Shown piece after piece: positions 55,451 through 64,000 of a stretch of DNA of 64,000 nucleotides. Every line of letters begins with the position of its first letter. The stretch's first letter is position 1. The notes beneath the pieces are model-generated. The model saw only the letters and a program-made list of their open reading frames with translations. It was not told the DNA's origin and made no database searches. Source of the stretch: Ectobius pallidus (Eukaryota > Arthropoda > Insecta > Blattodea > Ectobiidae); assembly GCA_964059195.1 (NCBI GenBank), contig CAXKWD010000006.1, positions 7,866,530-7,930,529 on the forward strand, in the 5' to 3' direction. The position numbers and the translations under genes are program-made.

Positions 55451-55979
55451 CAGAGTGTTAATGAATAACACCGAAATATTTTACTTGTGTATAAAGGGGA
55501 CATAGCAACTTTTATTAGGAGATTTTTGCTCTATGGATTCAATTTTTCCTGTCACAGCATAAAATCTTCCAGGGCATGGCCGCCACTAGTTCTAATATTT
55601 GAAGGAAAAAAATGCAAAACAAAGGAACTTCGTTGTTAACACTGATGTTATGAATAAAATCTAATGCAGTGGCAGCCAGTCATGTGATTAGTCTGTAAAT
55701 TTTGCAGATTATGGAAACTCTAAATTATGATATAGCTGTTGATGAATGATTAAGAATCAGGTTTCTAACAATCACTAAGAAGGCATGAATTCAACTGAAT
55801 GAAAACTTTAACCTTATTTCGCTTAATTATTGACTTCTGAGCACCAGATTGTGATGACTTTAATACCCTGTACCATACACATTTTACGTCATACAGCAAA
55901 AATCTCCTAATAAAAGTTGATTGTCAATGTCCCCTCTATACACAGGTAAAATATTTCAATGTTATTCATTAACACTCTG
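55451..55979. mobile_element. TA-flanked MITE (copy 2), at the CK1 alpha splice acceptor
   Basis: Collinear with 42614-43144; termini cagagtgttaatgaataaca both ends; TA at 55449-55450 and 55980-55981. It starts 20 bp beyond the last CK1 alpha exon, within the intron. Confidence 0.85.
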
Positions 55980-55981
55980 TA

Positions 55982-56024
55982 TGTGTATGATAATAGAGTC
56001 GGTGTTATTCATTAACACCCTGTA
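55982..56024. repeat. Solo terminus of the same MITE family
   Basis: gtgttattcattaacaccctg immediately beside copy 2: an extra right end without a partner, perhaps from a nested or partially deleted copy. Confidence 0.55.
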
Positions 56025-57109
56025 TAACAATCATATCATACTTAATTCGACTTAATTCCCTCTGCTCATCTTTACATGATTTACGCAATGTGTCCAACTA
56101 AAAAGTTTTAAAATACAGGACAGACACATTGAGTGAAAAGGGGGTGTGGAGGGGGGGGGGGATAATAAAAACACAACACATTATACTAATATACCGTTAA
56201 TAACAAAATGGTACAATTTGGAGTTTGTTTTTATCACTGCTTTCATCTGTAGCAACTGAAAACGGACCTTGAATAAAGAGTCTGAACAATCTGAAAACCT
56301 GCAGAGTTCTTTGGAGGAAAAGTTCAGCTTAAATTTAAGTTTTTTAACGTATTATCTATTAAATAAAGGAAATAGTGATTCTTTTTTCAAAATGGCGTCC
56401 TCTTCATCCCTCATAGCCATTCCGTTCCTCCCACAGTTTTAATCCTTTACTTTTTCTTTTTAGAAGTTTATTTTTCTACATTTATAATTGATTGTACACA
56501 TTATACAATAACATAAGAATACAAAACACTGCATGTTTTCAGCTTAAATCTATGTTTAGACATGTTAAAAAAAGAAAAAGCTTGTTTTTTTAATGGCCTC
56601 TAGATAGACTATATGTATATAAATTGAATACCTTATGTAAAAAAAATGTTCAAGGTAAAAAAAAAACAACGTATATCATGGTCTACAAGTATGAAAATGA
56701 GAGAACTATGTACATTACAAGTTGGTTACATCTTCAGAAACACGAATGCTATATTTCAAACAAAACTTCTGTGTAATATTAGCTTATTTACCCTTAATAA
56801 TTCTGGACACTCTTCTCAACTCGCTGAAAAAAAGGACAGCACTAAAAAAAAAAAAAAAAGACAATTAAAGGACTTTATTAGTCACATTTTGAAGGACAGT
56901 CCTTTAAAAAAAAGGACCGTTGGACACAGTGTTTACGCTAGATTGCTGGACACATCATATGGGTATTACTGTATTATCCCTCAATGTGAGGAGCCTCGTG
57001 TGGATTTATCCTGCGTTAATATTTAAATGCTACATGCAGGTTTTTATTTCAGCATTGTGATCATTATTGTGTTTATAAACTGTTAGTTTAAAAGTTATGG
57101 GACATAAAT
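56025..57109 (-). other. CK1 alpha intron sequence
   Basis: AT-rich with a G-run near 56148 and A-runs near 56840. The 126-codon frame at 56646 is low-complexity, lysine-rich and not a known family. Confidence 0.45.
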
Positions 57110-57229
57110 AAGAAGCAATGTTATATATAATCAATAAGAATATTCTTCTTCACACATATTTTGTAAGTAAAAACTTACCAAAAGGACGATCGTTTCGGTG
57201 AGACACAGAAACAAATAGAAAAATCTGCA

Positions 57230-57463
57230 GTGGCTCATCATTTCTGGTCTACAGGTTATAATTTCAATAGCGAGGCAAAATTACTGAAAAATGTTCAACA
57301 ACCACTGGATTTAGCAGTGTGGGAAAAAGTATACATACAGATAAATAGAGACAGACTTATGAATTTTGACATCCCAAAGGACAATGACCTCATTTCAAAA
57401 TTTCTACTACATGGAGGACATCTGGTGGATAAAGAAGGAAACACGACAGTTGAGAACAGCTGA
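57230..57463 (+). pseudogene. Penelope-like ORF C-terminal fragment in P8
   Basis: HHFWSTGYNFNSEAKLLKNV, then LDLAVWEKVYIQINRDRL, NFDIPKDNDL, and ends VENS at a TGA that is the TGA of CTGATGA (57460-57466). The same layout as at 52597/53772 suggests the ORF normally stops inside the structured motif. The RT and GIY-YIG parts are absent. Confidence 0.55.
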
Positions 57464-57497
57464 TGATGGTGAGAAGTCACTCACCGAAACGATCGTC
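57460..57497 (+). ncRNA. Hammerhead-like motif, best-preserved copy
   Basis: CTGATGA (57460-57466), T, GGTGAG-AAGTCA-CTCACC (six pairs), GAAA (57486-57489), CGATCG, then TC. CUGANGA and GAAA are the invariant cores of hammerhead ribozymes; GAAAC...GUC would give the usual stem III and NUH site. The unpaired T before stem II and a weak stem I are departures. The mirror of its 3' half is on the minus strand at about 57181-57216. Confidence 0.55.
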
Positions 57498-57685
57498 CTA
57501 TTGGTAAGTTTTTACTTACAAAATATGTGTGAAGAAGAATATTCTTATTGATTATATATAATACACACTTCACAATGTTTTCCCGATTACTTTAATCAAA
57601 CAAAAGAAGCAATGTCATTATTTGTTAAGTATTCAAGCGCCACCAATATGTCTCTCGGTGAGGTGCGAACAACAATAGTACTTAC

Positions 57686-57760
57686 CTTGCACAGGACTTC
57701 AACTGGTGTGGACATTTTCTTTTCACTGATTTTTTCATACTTCTGCTTTTTTGTTGCAGC
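57686..57760 (-). CDS. CkIalpha: Casein kinase 1 alpha, internal exon
   Basis: 75 bp, phase 0 at both ends: [20 protein letters not shown] then EVLCK, the segment before GFPAEF in CK1 alpha kinases. Minus-strand acceptor CTAATTGTAG (57770-57761) and donor GTAAGT (57685-57680). It splices to 55430. Confidence 0.96.
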
Positions 57761-59099
57761 CTACAATTAGAAACAGAAATTAAATAGAATTCTCAATAAA
57801 ACCAACTTAGGTATTTCCTCTATTCTACATAACACAAGCCAGTAGCTTATGCTTCATGAAAATAAGGCTTAAGTTGTATTTGAAATAATGAAGGAGTATT
57901 TTTACTTTAGGCCAAGACAATGGTTTAAATGAGCATGCAACTTGTGACTTGATTTTACACCGAACATACCAGGAAAGAGAAATGTAAGAGTAAGTACTGT
58001 ATGTGATAAATAAATAATATTAAGTGCCTTATACAGAGTGAATCAGAACTTGACAGAGAAATCACGAACATGACACGAATTCTTGTATGGAAATATTATA
58101 AACAGAAACAAAATGGAGTAGAATGAATGTATAGGCACATTTTTAAAGTCACTGCTGGAAAAGTGTGATGAAAGTCCGATGAATGTCACCCACCATTTTG
58201 TTCGTCTGATGAGCCATTGACTTTACAGACAGGTTCATGGATTTCAGCAGGAGCATTCAAATTGTACAATAATATAATTAATGCATCATGGATTTGCAAG
58301 AAGTGGAAATTATAATATAATTATGATGGGCAGGGAACTAATAACTGAGCGCTACCATTCTCATAAATCATGTTTTGAACATATTAAAATCCATAATACA
58401 TTTTGCATAGTTAAATACGGTACCTAACCTCAATGGGCAATAATGGATAACCTGTGCTGTCAGTTTCGAGATATTTGGAAAACAACATTAATAAATGGAT
58501 TTTTATGTAGTCTTTTTTTTTCTTACTTTTCTCGTCATGAAACAAAATCAACTCATCACTTTCATTTTCGCAGGTCTTACACTCTAATAAAGAGCAGCTT
58601 GTTAGCTTTCACACGAAAATAAACTCAATTTATTTATGCTAGTGGCAACTGTCGTTTGCTTCTTTGCTCTGCCATGTTTGTCATCTAAGAAACATCGTAC
58701 TTTAAGTTCGATGAGTCTGATTGCAACTGATGACTTTCACTGGAGAGTTTACGAACAGCCTGACGCTTTCTCGGTGGATTGTTCGTTGACTTTACAAACA
58801 CCCTGGTGCAAGTCCGATGGCATCGATAGAATCAATCGATGACTTTAAAAACGGGCCCTATGGGAAAGGCTTGAAATTTATAAAAGAAAACAGAACACAC
58901 TCAACGAAGTAACTGATTTTTACAATCCACTTTTCGAACTCTGTAAATGAAACCAGAAAATGTTAATGTCAATTCTGTCACATCCGGCAATAGAAACAGG
59001 ACAAGCAGCGTAGGCCTGTAGGTAGGCCTACTTTAAGTACTATGTAACAAACCCACAACTATTACACTTCTAGTAATCTCAGATTTGTTATTAAGTGCC

Positions 59100-59960
59100 A
59101 GTATGGTACTTTATGAGATTGTGTGGGGGACGAAAAATGTCTGTCCGTCCTTCCGTCCGTGTGTCTGTACGCGCTCTAACTCAAATACGCTTTTTCGGAT
59201 TTTCATGAAACTTGGAAAACACATTTATAATGTCAATGGGAAGAACCCTATTGATATTGAACCAAATCGGTTCACCAGTACCGGAGTAATGCCCAATTTA
59301 GTGCCTATTTTAATAGATTATGGCGCCTTTCTAATAGATTATGGCGCCTTTCTAATAGAAAGGCGCCATCATTCAAATACGCTGTATTGGATTTCCATTA
59401 AACTTGGTATACGCATTTATGACATCCATGAAAAGTACTCTGTTAAATTTGAACCTAATCTGTTGACCGGTACCGGAGTAAAACCCAATTTAGTGTATAT
59501 TTTAAAGGCGCAATAGCTCAAATACGCCTTATCGGATATTTATGAAACTTCGTATACGCATTTATACTATCCATGGAAAGACGTCTGTTGATGTTCAACC
59601 AAATCGGTTGGCCAGTACCGGAATAATGCCCAATTTATTGCCTTTTATGTTAATATATGAGAAGTCGCGATAACTCAAATATGCTTTATTGGATTTTCCT
59701 GAAACTTTGTATACCCATTTATAATGTGCATGGGAAGACGTCTACCGATATTGGACCAAATCAGTTGTCCGGTACCGGAGTAAAACCCAATTTAGTGTCT
59801 ATTTTAAAAACGCGGTAACTCAAATACGCTTTACCGGATTTTTATGGAATTTGGTATACACATTTATAGTGTTCATGGGAAGAGGTCTACTGATACTGGA
59901 TGAAATCGGTTCACCTGTTTCGGAGTAATGCTCAATTTGGTGCCTATTTTATGATAATAT
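59100..59960 (+). repeat. Tandem array of ~145-bp units
   Basis: Five diverged units begin near 59176, 59374, 59514, 59672 and 59816. Each holds aactcaaatacgc, a tttatgaaacttgg-like block, catttat, accaaatcggtt and taccggagtaa. In the first two units the frame stays open (59085-59516), giving repeated KLG..IY and PN..TGTGV.PNLV motifs. A 23-bp duplicate (tatggcgcctttctaatag) and its inverse lie at about 59330-59370. Confidence 0.75.
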
Positions 59961-60127
59961 ACGTATTCGAAAGAATTTATATAAAAAAAAAGCAAATCAT
60001 TTATCATGACAACATAGTCAATTGTTTTACTGTGATATTTTACGGCTTTGGAAATTAAAATAGAGATAGCTATGACCAAAAACACTATTGTTTTACATGC
60101 GCTTATAACTTACAACTAGACCGTTAA

Positions 60128-60204
60128 ACTGACCCAGGTGACCGAGATGGTAACGTTTTGGCCTCACGTTATGGAGTTCCATGGTTCAAATCCCGAAACC
60201 AGCC
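60128..60204 (+). mobile_element. tRNA-like SINE head
   Basis: gtgaccgagatggtaacg (box A-like) and a perfect box B GGTTCAAATCC about 40 nt later. Acceptor-stem ends do not pair, so it is not a functional tRNA. The head resembles Ser/Leu-type tRNAs and differs from the SINEs at 6990 and 26578. Confidence 0.6.
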
Positions 60205-60317
60205 AATTTCACTTTCTTTTTCGTATTTTTATGTGAGTGTGCGATTGTCAAGATATCAAAAATCTGTACAGTTCAGCTGATGCTGGAAGATTTTAATCTG
60301 ATTAAAAAGAAAACTAG

Positions 60318-60510
60318 ACCTTTGTTCTTCCCTAAGCCCTGCTTAATGAATAAATCTGGAGCTTAACTTGTAAATCAATTAAAAAAACATATTCTGCATA
60401 TCATAATTGCAGTCATAACTGATTAAAAAAAACATACTGGCACTTTTTTACATCAGTTTACCTGATTTTATTTTATCTGAGGATGGACTATCGAGTCGTC
60501 ACAAGATATG
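60318..60510 (+). repeat. Three-copy dispersed repeat, copy 3, with Penelope-like end
   Basis: Matches 38360-38530; then CTGAGGA, T, G, GACT-ATCG-AGTC and GTCACAAG near 60478-60506: the core and a stem are kept but GAAA is lost. Confidence 0.55.
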
Positions 60511-60589
60511 TTTGCATATAAGGTGACTTTTCTTTTAAAATACGCACGCAAGAGCAATTGTGAACTGATTGCAATTTTAACCAATACCT

Positions 60590-60812
60590 ATACTAACTAA
60601 ATGAGCTCATGGTGGTAACTAGGCTCTTCATGTGACCCCACAAGAAATGAGTGTACACGACTCCTGTCAAAACTAATATGGACCTGGTTGCTAGGATTGT
60701 ATCAGCTGCTGACGATGTGCGCCAATCTCCTGCATGTGCACGTGTCCATGAGGCATCATTGTAAAAGTTTGTCATGATCATGGGGGGTCGTCATTTTGAA
60801 CAATTACTTTAA
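60590..60812 (+). pseudogene. Tc1/mariner-like transposase C-terminus, decayed
   Basis: With stops: a PHKK..VY segment, TPVKTNMDLVARIVSAADDV, then MGGRHFEQLL and a stop. This ending (GG.HFE.LL) matches that of the transposase at 52836-53769. Confidence 0.65.
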
Positions 60813-60990
60813 GCAGCGTGTAATTTTTGTTGTACAAAGATAGTAAGGCTAGAAATGAAAGCAATGCAATTACTCGGTACTGAGCCACCGGAGACATTCG
60901 GTTCCTTATATGAAAAACACTCAGAAATAATCCCTGAACAACTTGTCAGTAGAATTCTGATTCACCCTGTATATAAGTATCTTATCTTAA

Positions 60991-61623
60991 CCCTTTCACT
61001 GCTATCGACGGAGCAGTTCTGGCCACGAAGTTGGTGCTATGAACGAGACGATTCCACAAGGAATGGAATTTTTTTAACACAGTTTTAATGAAAGGATAGT
61101 GTCCTGCCATCTCTTGGGGTTAGATAGAACTTAATTTCATTGCTTTCCTTGCCCTGTGGTGCAATCTGTAGACGAAAATGTGAAGCCTTGCACAATGTTG
61201 CCGCGAAGTTGTGCTACGAATAAGGCAATTGCTCATAGAATGGAATTTTTTAACATGGTTTCACAAAAGGATAGTTTCCTGCCATCTCTTGGGGTTAGAT
61301 AGAACTTAATTTCATTGCTTTCCTTGCCCTGTGGTGCAATCTGTAGACGAAAATGTGAAGCCTTGCACAATGTTATGATGTCTGAAGAAGCCAATGAACT
61401 CAAGAGTCATCCGACATACGGGGAATCACGTCAAGGCCATGGTATGTTCAATTTCAACACAGTCATTGCTTTCACGAGCAAGGAAAAGCATTTCTTACGT
61501 AAAGACGAAATTCTGGCGTATTTTAAACTGCCTTATTATTTTTCGGATTTAGTGCAGAGTGACAGTGAAAATATCTCAGCAAGGAGGGTATGTCAGCTTG
61601 CCAATATCTCAGCAGTGAAAGGG
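60991..61623. mobile_element. piggyBac-type non-autonomous element
   Basis: TTAA at 60987-60990 and 61624-61627; inverted ends ccctttcactgct / agcagtgaaaggg, the TTAA plus CCC signature of piggyBac elements. Inside is a direct duplication of about 170 bp (about 61031-61201 and 61208-61374). The frame 61315-61662 runs through it without a known domain. Confidence 0.82.
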
Positions 61624-61627
61624 TTAA

Positions 61628-62766
61628 TAAGGAGTGGGATTACCCCCTGTTTTGACTTTTAGTAATTGCTGGTTTTAATTATATTACTCAGCCATTTCAT
61701 AATTACGGGTGGGACATTCTAGCAAATTATAAAAAATATTTTTGTTTATTACATATCATAAATAATAAACTAGAATTGGTTCTTCACATTCTGTAAAATT
61801 TACAATGCCTTCTCCTCCACACTACATGCAAAGCATTATTTAAAATTTATTTTAAATATTTTAAATTTGTTTTTCAAAATCTGTTACGAGTGGGACATAA
61901 TTTGGACACTGATTTTAATGATGCAAAATAAAATTCATTTGCTGTTCTGCTATTAATGTTAGGGTCTTAATGTTGTTATTAATGAAGGTATGAGGGATTA
62001 AATACGGTACAAATTATAAACTGTTTCCAAGTTGTCAGAACATTTATTTAACTCATCAATAATAATTTAACAAAACTATCACAATTACGGGTGGGACAAA
62101 AAGGCACTTGTTTGTTATTTTACACAGTAATTAACCACACAAATTTGTTGAAGTTAATCTTACACAAAATTCTACCTTAAGATGTATATTTTCTCAAATG
62201 AAAATGGACATAGCTCATTACTCTTGACTACTTGGTATTAAAGAGTGTTAAAATCATGCTAAAAATGGCAAAAAAAAAATTAACTCAACACAATAAGTAA
62301 GTAAATAGACAGATTTTACACATAAAACCACTTCAGATACACCTAAGTCCTTAATATTCAGAGAATTTGAGGTTTTAAACTTATTTTAGACCACCCAATT
62401 ACAATAATTTTATAACTTCTCTCTTTGAGGGAAAAATTTCCATACTTCATGAAATGGCTGTACTGCCTATTTTTATTATTTTAAGTGCCTTTATGCCTGA
62501 TTATAACCAAAATAAATGCCTGCACTTCTGGGCTCTAGTTACGAGCAACTAAAATTAAGTAACATGCGTTTCTGGCATATTTCCAACTGTATATTGGACT
62601 CTTTTGCATCAGTAATAGGAATACAACAGCAAATCAATTTCATCAGTCTGAAAAGGAGTATCATAAAGAACTCTGTGTTAATTGAGGAAATGCAAGTTCT
62701 AAAAAAATAAATCAGAAGCTTTTTAATTTAAAAGAAAACAATGCAATGTGAAATTACGGTACTTAC
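61628..62766 (-). other. CK1 alpha intron sequence
   Basis: AT-rich; acgggtgggacat-like phrases occur near 61708, 61889 and 62087, hinting at diverged short repeats. No gene. Confidence 0.5.
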
Positions 62767-62845
62767 TTTCAGTCCCTGCCATGGTAAACTTCCTCGATTG
62801 AAATACATCAGAACATAACCCAAAGACTCCATGTCATCTCGACGG
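62767..62845 (-). CDS. CkIalpha: Casein kinase 1 alpha, internal exon
   Basis: 79 bp. The first base completes a codon (phase 2 intron upstream), then [20 protein letters not shown] and PWQGLK, the kinase subdomain IX-X region of CK1. Minus-strand acceptor TTTTTCAG (62853-62846), donor GTAAGT (62766-62761). Joins in frame to AATKKQ at 57760. The earlier exons (ATP-binding lobe, catalytic loop) lie beyond 64000. Confidence 0.96.
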
Positions 62846-62853
62846 CTGAAAAA

Positions 62854-64000
62854 GTAAAAAAAAAGATGTGATATTCCCATGATCAAGTATTTTATTCAAA
62901 CATGACTGGTTTATAGGTTAGGGTTCTACAGTGACAGCCCAGTAACACACATTTCAGATACTGTAACAACATTCTCTATTCACTAATGAATTTCATTGTT
63001 CTGTTTGTGGTAGTCAAATGATCTTTATACAGTAAAAAGGTTTACCTATACCATAAATATAAAATTGCCTAGAAAGTTCCAATAAGTACAATGTTTATTA
63101 GGCTACTACAAATACAGAAAAACCGCAACAATACATGCTCTATTGTTACGCTATCACACGTTACACACTTTCAAGCTGCTGAAGTAAGAAAGAGTAATCG
63201 CCAACCTTCGTCATATCCCCAGATGATTTTCAATACAATTTTTTGTTCTTGAGATGGGCTGCTCACACACACTTATTCTAAAAATAGCGTTTTTGGATTC
63301 AGGAACCCCGAAACTTGTATCTACGTTAAAATTTAAACACTGAATTTGGGGGTTGAAAACAATGCTTTCTCTACGTATAGTGCCTAAGATACGGGTAAAG
63401 AAAGTAAAAAATCAGTTCCAGCACGGAAAAAATTAGAATTAGATGCTGCAGGAAGACAAAGATAAGCATGTCTCAAACTCTGGCACACTAAGAAACAACT
63501 TGTAGCGTGGTGCTAAAAACAGTACAAAATATTGTACAAAGGATGTAGTGTATAATGTCAGCGCTGAAAGGGTTAATTTCGAGGGCTTAGAGTCAGACAA
63601 CGTTAACTCCCATAACACAACATGGGAGTTAACGTTGTCTGACTCTAAGCCCTCGATTTGTAATCTTTAATTACCAATAATAACAGGCATTGGTGCATAT
63701 CAACGTACATAGTAAGGACCTAATAAAAAGGTCAACTGAATTGAAGAGCAGATCCAGGTCTTATTGAAGGAAAATTTGAAATTACTGGGGGAATATAGAA
63801 TATACCCTTAAAAGAGGGTCCTCTGGGTGATTCCACCAACAGACTGAACACATTTGCGCAAAGTTTTAGTTCTGTTGAGAACTTTTTTATATAAAACACA
63901 TGAAAATTAAAATCATTAATCAAATACCACACTATTTTTACCTGTGCTGCGTAGTGGGCCAAATTCTGAATCTGATGAGACAAAATTATTTTTTGTTGCC
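62854..64000 (-). other. CK1 alpha intron sequence at the window edge
   Basis: Contains a lone piggyBac-like end (agcgctgaaagggttaa, 63560-63576) and the hairpin at 63579. The block at about 63955-64000 reads as a donor-like junction on the minus strand (CACAG then GTAAAA) but does not match CK1, so I do not call an exon. Confidence 0.45.
63579..63656. repeat. Perfect 35-bp hairpin with 8-nt loop
   Basis: Arms 63579-63613 and 63622-63656 are exact complements (starts tcgagggcttagagtcagac). No tail, no flanking duplication and no CTGANGA/GAAA core. Stem length is compatible with an miRNA-like precursor, but perfect pairing points more to a recent palindromic duplication. Confidence 0.7.

Larger units (their letters stand above)
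57122..57603 (+). mobile_element. Palindromic Penelope-like insertion P8, with coding
   Basis: Arms about 57122-57216 and 57468-57562, a 41-nt right tail, and a 12-bp duplication aagaagcaatgt (57110-57121, 57604-57615). A Penelope-like frame lies between the arms, and the tail shares cttcac...tgttttccc with P2 and P7. It sits inside a CK1 alpha intron, antisense to the gene. Confidence 0.85.
58034..60969 (+). mobile_element. Tc1/mariner-superfamily element, decayed, hosting other repeats
   Basis: Termini cagagtgaatcagaacttga (58034) and the complement of cagggtgaatcagaattcta (to 60969) with TA at 58032-58033 and 60970-60971. A C-terminal transposase remnant is at 60590-60812. The tandem array (59100-59960), SINE head (60128) and dispersed repeat (60318) lie within. 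Given its length some of these are later insertions. Confidence 0.6.

Noticed and set aside
56646..57026. A 126-codon lysine-rich gene in the CK1 alpha intron
   Set aside because: Driven by poly(A) tracts; no domain or splice context.
60128..60204. A genuine tRNA gene
   Set aside because: Box B is perfect, but the acceptor ends do not pair and the middle does not form an anticodon arm; a SINE head fits better.
63955..64000. A further CK1 alpha exon at the window edge
   Set aside because: A donor-like site exists on the minus strand, but the translation does not match the expected kinase sequence.

Overview
The window looks like nuclear DNA of a large-genome insect. It has AT-rich intergenic DNA, exons with canonical GT/AG splice sites, and dense layers of insect-type transposons (BEL/Pao, mariner, pogo, hAT, piggyBac, Penelope-like, tRNA-derived SINEs). 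The species cannot be fixed from the sequence; a hemimetabolous insect is my guess. No prokaryotic-type gene, CRISPR array or operon is present.

Two host genes are recognisable and converge. At the left, on the + strand, are the last two coding exons of an ING4/ING5-type PHD-finger protein (849-1180 and 3587-3688). At the right, on the - strand, are three 3'-terminal exons of casein kinase 1 alpha (62767-62845, 57686-57760, 55101-55430). The ~51 kb between their stop codons holds no host gene that I recognise and is a nested stack of mobile elements.

The best-preserved element is a complete BEL/Pao LTR retrotransposon (29215-38153). It has two 1632-bp LTRs with no visible difference and a 5-bp target duplication. 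Its gag-pol frame is broken only by one in-frame TAA inside the protease. Other datable insertions are mariner/Tc1 copies with TA duplications (8862-9783, 19546-20462, 39920-40580, 44256-44886, 51778-52512, 52836-53769), hAT-type elements with 8-bp duplications (16948-18386, 41139-42410, 49435-50147), a piggyBac element with TTAA (60991-61623), and pogo-like elements that have themselves received several later insertions (19230-20888, 47399-50276).

The most unusual material is a dispersed set of palindromic insertions (1364, 3918, 4355, 8067, 16101, 23287, 53185, 57122). Each is an inverted pair of arms with an unpaired tail of about 36-54 nt on one side, flanked by a direct repeat of 10-14 bp. 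Most carry a small motif: CTGANGA, one A or T, a hairpin whose stem sequence differs in every copy yet still pairs, then GAAA. This resembles a hammerhead ribozyme core with one extra base. Fragments of Penelope-like coding sequence sit next to three occurrences of the motif (2863-3240, 52597-53900, 57230-57463). I read the set as Penelope-derived palindromes that spread a covarying RNA structure, including into the ING 3' flank and a CK1 alpha intron.
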